Source: Actinomycetes bacterium (GTDB lineage Bacteria; Actinomycetota; Actinomycetes; Propionibacteriales; Propionibacteriaceae). From it: a stretch of 64,000 nt of DNA. Shown here piece by piece: positions 22,261-30,238 of the stretch (positions are counted from its first letter, which is position 1; every line of letters starts with the position of its first letter). The stretch spans positions 62,001-126,000 of the forward strand of contig JAEWOI010000027.1 of the NCBI GenBank assembly GCA_023460935.1. The letters are read 5' to 3'. The notes under the pieces were generated by a model. It was not told the origin of the DNA and ran no database searches. It worked only from the letters and a program-made list of their open reading frames with translations. A program made the translations under genes and the position numbers.

Positions 22261-24812
22261 GCATCCCGGTTCCGAAGCTCGACGACCGCAGCTTCGCCGA
22301 CCTGGTGGCCGAGGCCACCGAACGGATCCGGCAGCTCGACCCGGAGTGGACCGACCTGTCGGTGCACGACCCCGGCGTGGTCCTGGTCGAGGCTTTCGCC
22401 CATCTCACCGACGTGTTGCTGTACCGGCTCAACCGGGTGCCGGAACGCCTCTTCGCCACCTATCTCAACCTGCTCGGCACCAGCGTCGGCCCACCCGGCG
22501 GCGCCACGGTCGGCCTGCTGTTCCGCCGCACCCCCGGCTCCGGACCGGTGCGGATCCCCAGGGGTACCCGGGTCACCTGCCCGCCGGGCGTGCCGGGAGC
22601 ACCCCAGCCGATGTTCGTGACGCTCGCAGAGGCCACCATCGCGGCTGGCGAGGAGGAGGTGCTCGTCCGCGCTGCCGACGTGGTGCTGCACGACGCGGTG
22701 CCGGTGGGCGTGGGCAACGGCGCCCCTGCCCAGAGCTTCGTCCTGCCGTCCGCCCCGCTGGTGGCCGGCCCCGGCGTCGCGGTGGGGGTGCAGGCTGCGG
22801 CGACCTCGGCGGTGCCGGCCGGCCAGGCCGTCGTGGTGGACGGACTGCCGTTCCGGATCGGCAGGGAGGTGGACGTGTTCGCGGACGGCCAGCCCGGTGA
22901 GCTGGTCTACCGGCTCGACCGCAGCGCTGGGATCATCACCTTCGGCGACGCCGCACGCGGGAGAGTGCCCGAGGCAGGCATGGCCGTGCGCGCCTGGTAC
23001 CGCACCGGCGGCGGCGAGCGCGGCAACGTGGCCGCCGGCCAGCTCACCGTGCTGCGCGACGCCGTCCCCGGGGTGCAGGTGACCAATCCCGAGCCGGCAA
23101 CCGGGGGCCGGGAGGCCGAGCCGCTGGCCGTGGCGTTGCGCCGCGGTCCGCAGGACTTCCAGGCGAGGGACCGCGCGGTCACCGCCCGCGACTACGAGGT
23201 GCTGGCCACGCGCAACGGCGGGGTCGAGCGGGCCTCGGCCCGCACCCGGCGGGAGGCCTGGGCCTTCGCGGCGCCCGGCGAGGTGGAGGTGGTGCTGGTT
23301 CCCCACGTGCCCGGCGACCAGCGTCCAGACGGCCGGGTGACGCAGGCGGCCCTCGATGCGAACGCGCGGTCGGAGGTGCGTGACGAGGTGACCGCCTACC
23401 TGGCCGAGCGCGCGACGATCGGCGCGGTGCCGGTGGTGGAGTGGGCGAAGTACAAGCAGGTTGCGGTGGACGCGAGGGTGGTGGTGCGCCCGGACGAGAA
23501 CCCGGAGGCGGTGCGGGCGCGCATCCTCGCCCGGCTGGCGGCCGCGATCAACCCGGTGGCCGACGCCGACTCCGACCTGGGCGCCGGGTTCGGGCGACCG
23601 CTGCGGGTCTCCAACCTCTACCGCGCCCTCGAGCAGGCCGAGCCGGGCGTGCGCTATGTCGAGCTGGTCCGGCTGGAGCTGGCCGAGACGCCCGACGCCG
23701 ACGCCACCGACCTCGTCCGGGCCGAGGGGCAGCCCGGCACCTGGTTCGTCGCCCAGGGCGGCACTGTGTTCCGCAGCACCAACTCCGGCGACGGCTGGGA
23801 GGCGTGCGCCCACTTCGCCGGCGAGACCGTCCGCGCGATCGTGCCGTGGCCGGCGACCTCGGCGGCGCGGGCCTCGGCGCTGGACCTGCCGGGGCACGTC
23901 GCGGTCGCGACGGACCGGGACAGCGGCGCCCGGATCCACGTCAGCACCGACCTCGGCGGCGGCTGGACCCAGCTGGCCGACCTCGGCTTCGGAGTGGCCG
24001 ACCTGGCGTGGGTGGACCGTGGTGGCACCCCGACGCTGCTGGTTGCCGGCGAGAAGGGGCTCTACGAGATCTCGCTCGCAGCGGGCTCGGCCCCGGTGCA
24101 GAACCTGGTGGACGCCAAGCAGCCCGACCGTGGGTTCTCCGCGATCGCCACCCTCACCGACCTGCGCGGGCGGGTCGGCGTAGCGGTGGCTGCCGAGGCT
24201 GCCGGCGGCATCTGGCTGTCCCAGTCGGCAGGGTCGGCCGACTCGTTCCGCCAGGTGCGCGCACCGGGGGACGAGATCCGCTCACTCACCGTCTCCTACG
24301 ACGGCCCGCGGGCGTTCCTCTGGGCGCCGCGGGCGGCGCCGGAGGGTGACGGCACCGGCTGCCTGCGGCTGGCGATCGACGAGCTCGGCGGGGTCGACGC
24401 ACCGACCTTGTCCGGACGCTGGGAGGAGCTGTCGGCCGGCTGGACCGGCGGCAGCTGCTGGCAGGTGGCTGTGGTGGGCGACCGCGCCTACGCAGCCAGC
24501 CAGAGCGCAGGGGTGCTGGTGCTGCAGCTGGGGAAGGCTGAACTGGCCTGGTCGCAGCCGGACGTGAACAGCGGGCTGCCGCTGCGCGACCGGCGCCGGT
24601 TCGCGCCCCTCGCCGCGGTCTCCGGCGCGGTCGACGCCACGGGGCAGGCGCTGGTGCTCACCGCCGGCGCGGGTGGGGTGTACCGCTCCCTCGACGGCGG
24701 CCTGGCCTGGCGCAACTGCTCCGCCCGGGTGGTAGGCGACGTGGTGACGGTGCCGTCGTCGTGGTTGTTCTGCTCCGGGGAGCACCGCGTGGAGGTGGTG
24801 GTGGATGGCTAG
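22257..24812 (+). CDS. Baseplate J protein fused to an Asp-box beta-propeller
   Basis: An 851-residue protein. Residues 1 to about 480 are a gpJ/Afp11-type baseplate subunit (PEWTDLSVHDPGVVLVEAFAHLTDVLLYRLNRVPE, ITFGDAARGRVP, YRTGGGERGNVAAGQL, ARDRAVTARDYEVLA, VEVVLVPHV). Residues about 485-851 form a second module with Asp-box (BNR-like) motifs: STNSGDGW near 506, STDLGGGW near 562 and SLDGGLAW near 811, the signature of sialidase- or sortilin-type propellers. In other systems surface recognition is by separate fibres; here the propeller may take that job or a structural one. Start ATGA-overlaps gp25; the gpI gene overlaps its 3' end by 8 bases. Confidence 0.92.
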   Translation: MSIPVPKLDDRSFADLVAEATERIRQLDPEWTDLSVHDPGVVLVEAFAHLTDVLLYRLNRVPERLFATYLNLLGTSVGPPGGATVGLLFRRTPGSGPVRIPRGTRVTCPPGVPGAPQPMFVTLAEATIAAGEEEVLVRAADVVLHDAVPVGVGNGAPAQSFVLPSAPLVAGPGVAVGVQAAATSAVPAGQAVVVDGLPFRIGREVDVFADGQPGELVYRLDRSAGIITFGDAARGRVPEAGMAVRAWYRTGGGERGNVAAGQLTVLRDAVPGVQVTNPEPATGGREAEPLAVALRRGPQDFQARDRAVTARDYEVLATRNGGVERASARTRREAWAFAAPGEVEVVLVPHVPGDQRPDGRVTQAALDANARSEVRDEVTAYLAERATIGAVPVVEWAKYKQVAVDARVVVRPDENPEAVRARILARLAAAINPVADADSDLGAGFGRPLRVSNLYRALEQAEPGVRYVELVRLELAETPDADATDLVRAEGQPGTWFVAQGGTVFRSTNSGDGWEACAHFAGETVRAIVPWPATSAARASALDLPGHVAVATDRDSGARIHVSTDLGGGWTQLADLGFGVADLAWVDRGGTPTLLVAGEKGLYEISLAAGSAPVQNLVDAKQPDRGFSAIATLTDLRGRVGVAVAAEAAGGIWLSQSAGSADSFRQVRAPGDEIRSLTVSYDGPRAFLWAPRAAPEGDGTGCLRLAIDELGGVDAPTLSGRWEELSAGWTGGSCWQVAVVGDRAYAASQSAGVLVLQLGKAELAWSQPDVNSGLPLRDRRRFAPLAAVSGAVDATGQALVLTAGAGGVYRSLDGGLAWRNCSARVVGDVVTVPSSWLFCSGEHRVEVVVDG

Positions 24813-25392
24813 GACCTCGCTGCTGGCCGCGTTGCCGCAGGTGTTCACCGACGCCCACGTCGCCGGTTCGCCACTGGCAGCCCTGGTGGCGGCCGGGGAC
24901 GGCATGCAGCACCCGGTCAGTGACGTCCTCGACCACCTCGAGACGACGGTCGACCCCTTCCGGGCGCCCGATGCCCTGGTGTGCTACCTCGCAGCCTGGG
25001 TGGACCTGGACTGGCTGACCATCCCGGAGACCAGCTACCGGGCCCGGTCCAGCCTGCCGGGCGGGCTGGAGCCCCTGCGGGACCTGATCGCCGCCGCGGC
25101 CGACCTGGCGGCGCGGCGCGGGACGGCGGCCGGCATGGTGCGGTTCCTCGAACTGGCCACGAGGGTCACCGGCTACGAGGTCAGCGACGCCGGGAACTTC
25201 CGGCTGCTGGTCACCGTCCCGGCCGAGGCCGAGCCGCAGCGCGAGGCCGTGGCCAGGATCGTCGCGGTGATCAAGCCCGCCCACGTCACCGCCGAACTCA
25301 GCCCGCCGGACCCCAGCCCGCCACCGGCCGATGAGGAACCCGGCGGGGAACCCACCCCAACCACCAGCGACGGCGCGGAGGAGCAGCCATGA
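24805..25392 (+). CDS. Phage tail protein I-like baseplate protein
   Basis: A 195-residue protein of the P2 gpI family: LLAALPQVFTD, LDHLETTVDPFRAPDALVCYLAAWVDLDW, LPGGLEPLRDLIAAAADLAARRGTAAGMVRFLELATRV and IVAVIKPAHV. It usually pairs with gpJ in the baseplate wedge. The last 35 residues are Pro/Glu-rich and disordered. It overlaps both neighbours (8 and 4 bases), supporting a single operon. Confidence 0.88.
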   Translation: MARTSLLAALPQVFTDAHVAGSPLAALVAAGDGMQHPVSDVLDHLETTVDPFRAPDALVCYLAAWVDLDWLTIPETSYRARSSLPGGLEPLRDLIAAAADLAARRGTAAGMVRFLELATRVTGYEVSDAGNFRLLVTVPAEAEPQREAVARIVAVIKPAHVTAELSPPDPSPPPADEEPGGEPTPTTSDGAEEQP

Positions 25393-26282
25393 GCACGATC
25401 GCCCTCACCCTGACCGCGAGCACCGTGACGGCCGCAGACGGCGCAGCCACGCTGACCGCATCGGTGACGAACTCCGCGGCCGTGCCGGCCCGGATAGTGC
25501 TGGGGGCGTTCGGCCCGGCCGGCGCCCCGGCCAACGCCGCGGGCACTGCGTGGACGAGGATCGACCGGCCGCTGCGGGAAGTCGCCCCGGGCGCGACCGA
25601 GCAGTACACGATCACGTTCGCCCCCGGCGCGGACGTGGCCGCCGGGAGCTACCCCGTCCGCTTCATCGCCTACTCCGCCGACCAGGCTCCGGAGGAGCAC
25701 GCCGACCAGGCCAGGCAGGTCGATGTGGTGGTGCCGGCGAAACCGGTGACGCCGCCGGCACCGAAGTTCGTCTGGTGGCCGTGGGCCGTCGCCGCGGGAC
25801 TGCTGCTGGTGGCGGGAATCGTGGCGTTCGTGCTGCTGCGCGACACCGGACCGACGGTCGGGCCCACCCCTTCGCCACCGACCAGCCCGCCCATCACGGT
25901 GGTGAACCCGTGTACGCCGCCGTGGGTTCCGCGGCTGACGCGGGCAGAGGACCTGACCTGTGTCACCCCCGCCAGCGCGGCTGAGGTCGTGTTCGACAAC
26001 AACCCGGCCGTGCAGGCCGAGCGCCGGGCCGGCGGCGGGCCCTACGGCCCGGACACCTGCAAGCAGGGCTGGGTATGGCGCAACGCCTACCCCGGCGACG
26101 TGGTGTGCGTGACCCCGGCCACAAGGGACCGGACCCAACTGGAGAACCAGCCGGGCTACACGACCTCACCCTCCGGCGCGCCGACGCAGATGTACCCGAC
26201 GACGTTCCACCCGCCCACCTGGGACTACCCGCGGTACACGATCTACACCGCGCCGGTCTACACGCTGATCCGGCGACCCTGA
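25389..26282 (+). CDS. Single-span membrane protein with Ig-like N-domain and CVTP-motif C-domain, injection-system associated
   Basis: A 297-residue protein without signal peptide. Residues 1-115 form an Ig-like beta domain (TLTASTVTAADGAATLTASVTN, EQYTITFAPGADVAAGSYPVRFIAYS); 128-150 is one transmembrane helix (WWPWAVAAGLLLVAGIVAFVLLR); 155-172 is a Pro/Ser linker; 175-255 carries two copies of a cysteine motif (LTCVTPASA and VVCVTPATR, with VWRNAYPGD before the second); the end is Tyr/Pro-rich. The layout suggests an N-terminal cytoplasmic domain facing the baseplate and an outer Cys-containing domain, as expected for an anchor linking a cytoplasmic CIS to the membrane. This is inference from topology and from its ATGA overlap with the gpI gene. 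Confidence 0.75.
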   Translation: MSTIALTLTASTVTAADGAATLTASVTNSAAVPARIVLGAFGPAGAPANAAGTAWTRIDRPLREVAPGATEQYTITFAPGADVAAGSYPVRFIAYSADQAPEEHADQARQVDVVVPAKPVTPPAPKFVWWPWAVAAGLLLVAGIVAFVLLRDTGPTVGPTPSPPTSPPITVVNPCTPPWVPRLTRAEDLTCVTPASAAEVVFDNNPAVQAERRAGGGPYGPDTCKQGWVWRNAYPGDVVCVTPATRDRTQLENQPGYTTSPSGAPTQMYPTTFHPPTWDYPRYTIYTAPVYTLIRRP

Positions 26283-26286
26283 GCCC

Positions 26287-26757
26287 ATGGCCCAGGACTC
26301 CCGCCGGCCCCTGGTCGTGCTGGCTGTGCTGGCGGCCGTCGCCGTTGCGCTGTTCGTCCTCGGCGCTGCCGCAGGGGGCGGCAGCCCTCCCGACCGCGGG
26401 TGGCGCAACCCGTTCGGGGAGTTCAACCCCGCCGATGCGCTGCGGCCGGACGAACTGGAGGTCGTGTCCGGGTCGTGCACCGTCGGGCCGGCGATCACGT
26501 TCACCGGCGGCTGCGTCCTGCAGGTGGCGCCCGTCACCGGCGGCTGGCCGTGGCAGCGGGTGACCAGGAACGTCCGGCTGGTCGGCGTCACCGGAGCGGT
26601 GCGCGTGCGACTGAGCGTGCAGGGCAAGGACCTGGGCACCGACCTGGAGCCGGGCGACGACGTGCGGCTCACTTTCACCAGGGACGGCGCCCGCCTGGCC
26701 CTTGGCTGCGTCGCGATCGGCAACTGCACGGTGGCGCTGGCCGAGGACGTCGGATGA
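26287..26757 (+). CDS. Membrane-anchored hypothetical protein
   Basis: A 156-residue protein with one N-terminal hydrophobic helix (about 8-30, RRPLVVLAVLAAVAVALFVLGAAAG) acting as an anchor or signal, and a beta-rich exported domain holding four cysteines (SGSCTVGP, GGCVLQVAP, LGCVAIGNCTVAL). The Cys pairs are likely disulfides. It begins 4 bases after the preceding stop and overlaps the next start as ATGA, so it belongs to the same operon. No family recognised. Confidence 0.7.
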   Translation: MAQDSRRPLVVLAVLAAVAVALFVLGAAAGGGSPPDRGWRNPFGEFNPADALRPDELEVVSGSCTVGPAITFTGGCVLQVAPVTGGWPWQRVTRNVRLVGVTGAVRVRLSVQGKDLGTDLEPGDDVRLTFTRDGARLALGCVAIGNCTVALAEDVG

Positions 26758-27521
26758 GCGCCCTCGGCGAGGTCCGGCGGCCGCTGTTCCTGCTCGCTGC
26801 GCTGGCGCTGCTGCTGGCGGTGCTGGTCGAGGCCGGCTCGGGCCTTGCCGTGGGTGGCGGGCCGGCCGGGCCGGTCGGCGCCCTCGCCGGCGGCGTGCCC
26901 GGCGTGGAACCGGACATGGTGGAGGGGGTCGCGGCCGACAGCCCTCCGGGCAACGGCATCGGCTACCTGGTGCTGGTGGACGGCTTCCTGCTGTTCAGCG
27001 TGCTCATGCTCGGCTTCAGCGAACTGGTCAGCCAGCGGCTTTACGGGCGGGTGCAGGGCATCGTCACCCTCGTGGTGTCGTTGCTGTGGCTGCTGTGGTC
27101 GCTGGTCATGGCGCTGGCGGCGTTCGTGCTGCTGATGGTGATGGTGGGGCTGTTCGTGGCCGCGCCGTTCGGCACGATCGCCTACCTCGCGATCTGGGGG
27201 TCCTTCCCAAGGGGTGAGGCGGCAGCCGTGCTGGGCCTGCTGCTGTTCCTGAAGCTGGTGTTCCTCGGCTTCCTCGTGTTCAGCCAGCAGAAGTTCCTGA
27301 AGGTGGTGGCGCTGATGATCCATGTCGCGGTGTCGTTCGGCCTGCAGCTGGTGCTCGGCCTGGTGCACGGCCTGCTGCCGTTCGTCGTGGTCAGCATCGG
27401 CGATCAGCTGCTCGCCCTGGTGACCGCGATCGTCGCCGCGGTCGGGTCGGTCTTCGCGCTGGTCTCGTCGGTACCGGCCGTGGTCAACGCCGTCCGGGTG
27501 TCGAAGTCGCGCACCCAGTGA
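26754..27521 (+). CDS. Polytopic membrane protein at the end of the injection-system operon
   Basis: A 255-residue protein with about six transmembrane helices: an N-terminal one (PLFLLAALALLLAVLVEAG), a hydrophilic loop of about 35 residues, then YLVLVDGFLLFSVLMLGF, VTLVVSLLWLLWSLVMALAAFVLLMVMVGLFV and others to AAVGSVFALVSSVPAVVNAV. ATG 26754 overlaps the previous stop. I recognise no transporter or enzyme motif. As the third consecutive membrane gene of the cluster, it may form part of a membrane platform. Confidence 0.72.
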   Translation: MSALGEVRRPLFLLAALALLLAVLVEAGSGLAVGGGPAGPVGALAGGVPGVEPDMVEGVAADSPPGNGIGYLVLVDGFLLFSVLMLGFSELVSQRLYGRVQGIVTLVVSLLWLLWSLVMALAAFVLLMVMVGLFVAAPFGTIAYLAIWGSFPRGEAAAVLGLLLFLKLVFLGFLVFSQQKFLKVVALMIHVAVSFGLQLVLGLVHGLLPFVVVSIGDQLLALVTAIVAAVGSVFALVSSVPAVVNAVRVSKSRTQ

Positions 27522-27523
27522 GC

Positions 27524-27805
27524 TCAGGCGAGCAGGTCGGCGTACCCGGGGTGCTTCTCGAACCAGGCCGCGACGTAGGAGCAGGCGGGTCGCACCTTCA
27601 GCCCGCCCCTGGCGCGCACGTCGTCCATGGCGAAGGCCACCAGGCGCCCGGCCACCCCCCTGCCGCCGAACCGCGGCGGGACGACAGTGCTGTCGAACCA
27701 GGCGACGTCGCCGCGAACCGTGTAGTGCGCCTCCCCCGCAGGCACCCCGTCGATGCTCACCTCGTACCGGCTGTCGCCCTCGTTGTGGCGGTACTCCTCG
27801 CCCAC
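27524..27805 (-). CDS. Short GNAT-like N-acetyltransferase (YjdJ/Gtn type)
   Basis: A 93-residue protein of the small GNAT group: GVPAGEAHYTVRGDVAWFDSTVVPPRFGGRGVAGRLVAFAMDDVRARGGLKVRPACSYVAAW shows the condensed acetyl-CoA-binding loop (RFGGRGVAGRL) and the HPGYADLL ending. Function in the family is poorly known. It converges on the last injection-system gene with two bases between stops, marking the end of that operon. Confidence 0.85.
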   Translation of the reverse strand: MGEEYRHNEGDSRYEVSIDGVPAGEAHYTVRGDVAWFDSTVVPPRFGGRGVAGRLVAFAMDDVRARGGLKVRPACSYVAAWFEKHPGYADLLA

Positions 27806-27915
27806 TTCGGTCTCCTCACTCGTGGATCAGGGATTCAGTTCCCGCAACCACCCGCCCGGTACCCGCTATTCCGCTGGGCTAGGTTTGCACGCATCGAACC
27901 GAGGGGGTGTCGGTC

Positions 27916-28734
27916 ATGATCGAGTACCGCAACGCCGGCATGGTCTACCCGGACGGCACGGTGGCCGTCGCCGACTTCTCGCTGGTCGCGCCCTCGGGCC
28001 GGACCACGGTGCTGGTCGGCAGCAGCGGTTCCGGCAAGACCACCCTGCTGCGGATGGTGAACCGCATGGTCTCGCCCACCTCGGGCTCGGTCTGGATCGA
28101 CGATGAGAACCTCGCCGACGCCGAGCCGGTGGCCCTGCGCCGCCGGATCGGCTACGTGATGCAGAACTCCGGCCTGCTGCCGCACCGCCGGGTGGTCGAC
28201 AACATCGCGACCGTCCCGAGGCTGAACGGTGTCGGCAGGGCGGAGGCCAGGGCCCGCGCCCTTGAGCTGATGGACCTGGTTGGCCTGGAGCGGTCGATGG
28301 CCACCAAGTACCCCGGGCAGCTCTCCGGCGGCCAGCAGCAGCGGGTGGGCGTGGCCAGGGGGCTCGCCGCCGATCCCAACATCCTGCTGATGGACGAGCC
28401 GTTCGGTGCGGTGGACCCGATCGTGCGGGCCGACCTGCAGTCGGAGCTGCTGCGGCTGCAGCGGGAGTTGCACAAGACGATCCTGTTCATCACCCACGAC
28501 ATCTCCGAGGCGCTCACCCTCGGCGACCAGATCGTGATCCTGCGCACCGGGGCAGAGATCGCCCAGGCAGGAACCGGCGCCGAGATCGTCGCCAACCCTG
28601 CCGACGACTTCGTGGCCGATTTCGTCGGCATCGGCCGTGGCCTCGACCTGGAGCTGCGTCCGGTACCCGGCGGCTACCTGGTGGTGGACGGTGCCGGCCG
28701 TCCCGCCGGCCGGGTGCGGGGCGAGCTGCCGTGA
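27916..28734 (+). CDS. Osmoprotectant ABC transporter ATP-binding protein
   Basis: A 272-residue ATPase of the OpuCA/ProV-like group. Walker A is VGSSGSGKTTLL, the Q-loop VMQNSGLLPHRRVVDNIATVPRLNG is typical of OpuCA, the signature is LSGGQQQRV, Walker B is ILLMDEPFGAVDP and the H-loop FITHDISEAL. ATG 27916 is preferred over GTG 27907, which leaves only two bases from GAGGGGG. There is no C-terminal CBS pair, unlike longer OpuCA proteins. It energises the two permeases that follow. Confidence 0.92.
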   Translation: MIEYRNAGMVYPDGTVAVADFSLVAPSGRTTVLVGSSGSGKTTLLRMVNRMVSPTSGSVWIDDENLADAEPVALRRRIGYVMQNSGLLPHRRVVDNIATVPRLNGVGRAEARARALELMDLVGLERSMATKYPGQLSGGQQQRVGVARGLAADPNILLMDEPFGAVDPIVRADLQSELLRLQRELHKTILFITHDISEALTLGDQIVILRTGAEIAQAGTGAEIVANPADDFVADFVGIGRGLDLELRPVPGGYLVVDGAGRPAGRVRGELP

Positions 28735-28774
28735 GCGCCGTTCCCGCCCGGCCCGCAACGGTGCCGGGACCGCG

Positions 28775-29479
28775 ATGAACTGGGTGCTGGCCAACCTCGG
28801 CCTGATCCTCGACCGGATGATCGCCCACCTGTGGCTGGCGGCGCCGGCGATCCTCGCCGCCCTGGTGGTCTCGCTGCCGATCGGCTGGGCCGCGCGCCGC
28901 CACCGCTGGTCACGGGCTGTCGTGCTGAGCGCCGCCGGACTGCTGTACGCGATCCCATCGCTGCCGCTGTTCATCCTGCTGCCCACCGTGATCGGGACGG
29001 CCGTGCGGGACCGGCTGAACGTGGTCGCCGCGCTCACGCTGTACGGCATCGCGCTGATGGTCCGTTCGGTTGCCGACGCGCTCGACTCGGTCGACCCGGA
29101 CGTCGAGCAGGCCGCGACGGCGATGGGCTACGCCCCCTGGGCCAGGTTCTGGGCCGTGGACCTGCCGCTGGCCGGCCCGGTGCTGCTGGCCGGCCTCCGC
29201 GTGGTCGCGGTGAGCACGATCAGCCTGGTCACCGTCAGCGCAGTGCTGGGCGTGAACAGCCTCGGCATGCTGTTCATCGACGGCTTCCAGCGCGGGATCC
29301 TCGCCGAGGTGGTGGCCGGCATCCTCGCCACTGCGCTGCTCGCGCTGGCCGTCGACTTCGGGCTGGTGCTGGCCGGTCGGGTGCTGCTGCCGTGGACCAG
29401 GCAGCGTCCGCTGAAGCTGCTGCCAGAGGAGCCGGCCGCCCAGCCGGGCGGCACGCCGGCGAGCGGGGCGGAGCGATGA
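28775..29479 (+). CDS. Osmoprotectant ABC transporter permease 1
   Basis: A 234-residue inner-membrane permease with about five to six helices and the coupling-helix EAA region DPDVEQAATAMGYAPWARFWAVDLPLAGPVLLAGLR. It matches the OpuCB/OpuCD group (LYAIPSLPLFILLPTVIG, VSTISLVTVSAVLG). ATG 28775 lies 40 bases after the ATPase stop, and the next permease start overlaps its stop as ATGA. Confidence 0.88.
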   Translation: MNWVLANLGLILDRMIAHLWLAAPAILAALVVSLPIGWAARRHRWSRAVVLSAAGLLYAIPSLPLFILLPTVIGTAVRDRLNVVAALTLYGIALMVRSVADALDSVDPDVEQAATAMGYAPWARFWAVDLPLAGPVLLAGLRVVAVSTISLVTVSAVLGVNSLGMLFIDGFQRGILAEVVAGILATALLALAVDFGLVLAGRVLLPWTRQRPLKLLPEEPAAQPGGTPASGAER

Positions 29480-30153
29480 ACTACCTCGCCGAGGCCTTCG
29501 CCTGGCTCGCCGACCCGACGAACCTCTCCGGTCCCGAGGGCATCTGGGCCCGGCTGGGCGAGCACGTCGGCTACACCGTGCTGGCGGTTGCGCTGGCTGC
29601 AGTGCTCGCGGTGCCGGTCGGCTACCTCGTCGGGCACACCCGGACCGGCCGCGGCTTCGTCGTGGCGAGTTCGGGCGCCGCCCGGGCGCTGCCGACCCTC
29701 GGCGTGCTCACCCTGGTGGGGCTGATCCTCGGCATCGGCCTGGCGGCCCCGCTGGTGGCGCTGGTGGTGCTCGCCTTCCCCTCAGTGCTGGCCGGAGCAT
29801 ACGCCGGGGTCGAGGCGATCGACCGGTCAACGGTGGATGCGGCCAGGGCTGTCGGCATGTCGGAGTGGCAGGTGCTGACCAGGGTCGAGGTGCCGCTGGG
29901 GCTGCCCTTGCTGCTCGGCGGCATCCGGTCCGCCGCCCTGCAGGTGGTGGCCACGGCGACACTGGCCGCCTACGTCGGCGCCGGCGGGCTGGGCCGGTTC
30001 CTCTTCCTCGGGCTCAAGACCCAGGACTACGCGCAGATGCTGGCCGCCTCGATCCTTGTGGTGGCGCTGGCGATCGTGTCCGACGTAGTCTTCGAGGGCC
30101 TGGAGGCGGCCGCGCGCAGGGCGATCGGGCACACCGGGCCGGCCCGCAACTGA
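29476..30153 (+). CDS. Osmoprotectant ABC transporter permease 2
   Basis: A 225-residue permease paralogous to the previous one: VGYTVLAVALAAVLAVPVGYLVGHT, ARALPTLGVLTLVGLILGIGL, and the EAA loop DRSTVDAARAVGMSEWQVLTRVEVPLGLPLLLGGIR, ending with AAYVGAGGLGRFLFLGLKTQDYAQMLAASILVVALAI. These are standard OpuCB/OpuCD features. The matching binding-protein gene is not next but 9.9 kb away, beyond the giant adhesin gene. Confidence 0.9.
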   Translation: MNYLAEAFAWLADPTNLSGPEGIWARLGEHVGYTVLAVALAAVLAVPVGYLVGHTRTGRGFVVASSGAARALPTLGVLTLVGLILGIGLAAPLVALVVLAFPSVLAGAYAGVEAIDRSTVDAARAVGMSEWQVLTRVEVPLGLPLLLGGIRSAALQVVATATLAAYVGAGGLGRFLFLGLKTQDYAQMLAASILVVALAIVSDVVFEGLEAAARRAIGHTGPARN

Positions 30154-30159
30154 TCACGC

Positions 30160-30235
30160 GAGCGGATCCGCGCGCCCGATCACGTCCAGGCCGCCGCCAC
30201 GGCCGTTCTGTGAAAGGCAGCGCGCGAATCCGCTC
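30160..30235. repeat. Inverted repeat between the permease and adhesin stops
   Basis: GAGCGGATCCGCGCGC (30160-30175) matches the complement of 30220-30235 at 15 of 16 positions, with 44 bases between. It lies exactly in the gap of convergent genes, so it may terminate both, or mark the edge of the inserted adhesin gene. Confidence 0.45.
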
Positions 30236-30238
30236 AGC

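Noticed and set aside
27018..27521. Transporter assignment for the last injection-system membrane gene
   Set aside because: Only generic hydrophobic helices are visible; no transporter signature supports a named family.
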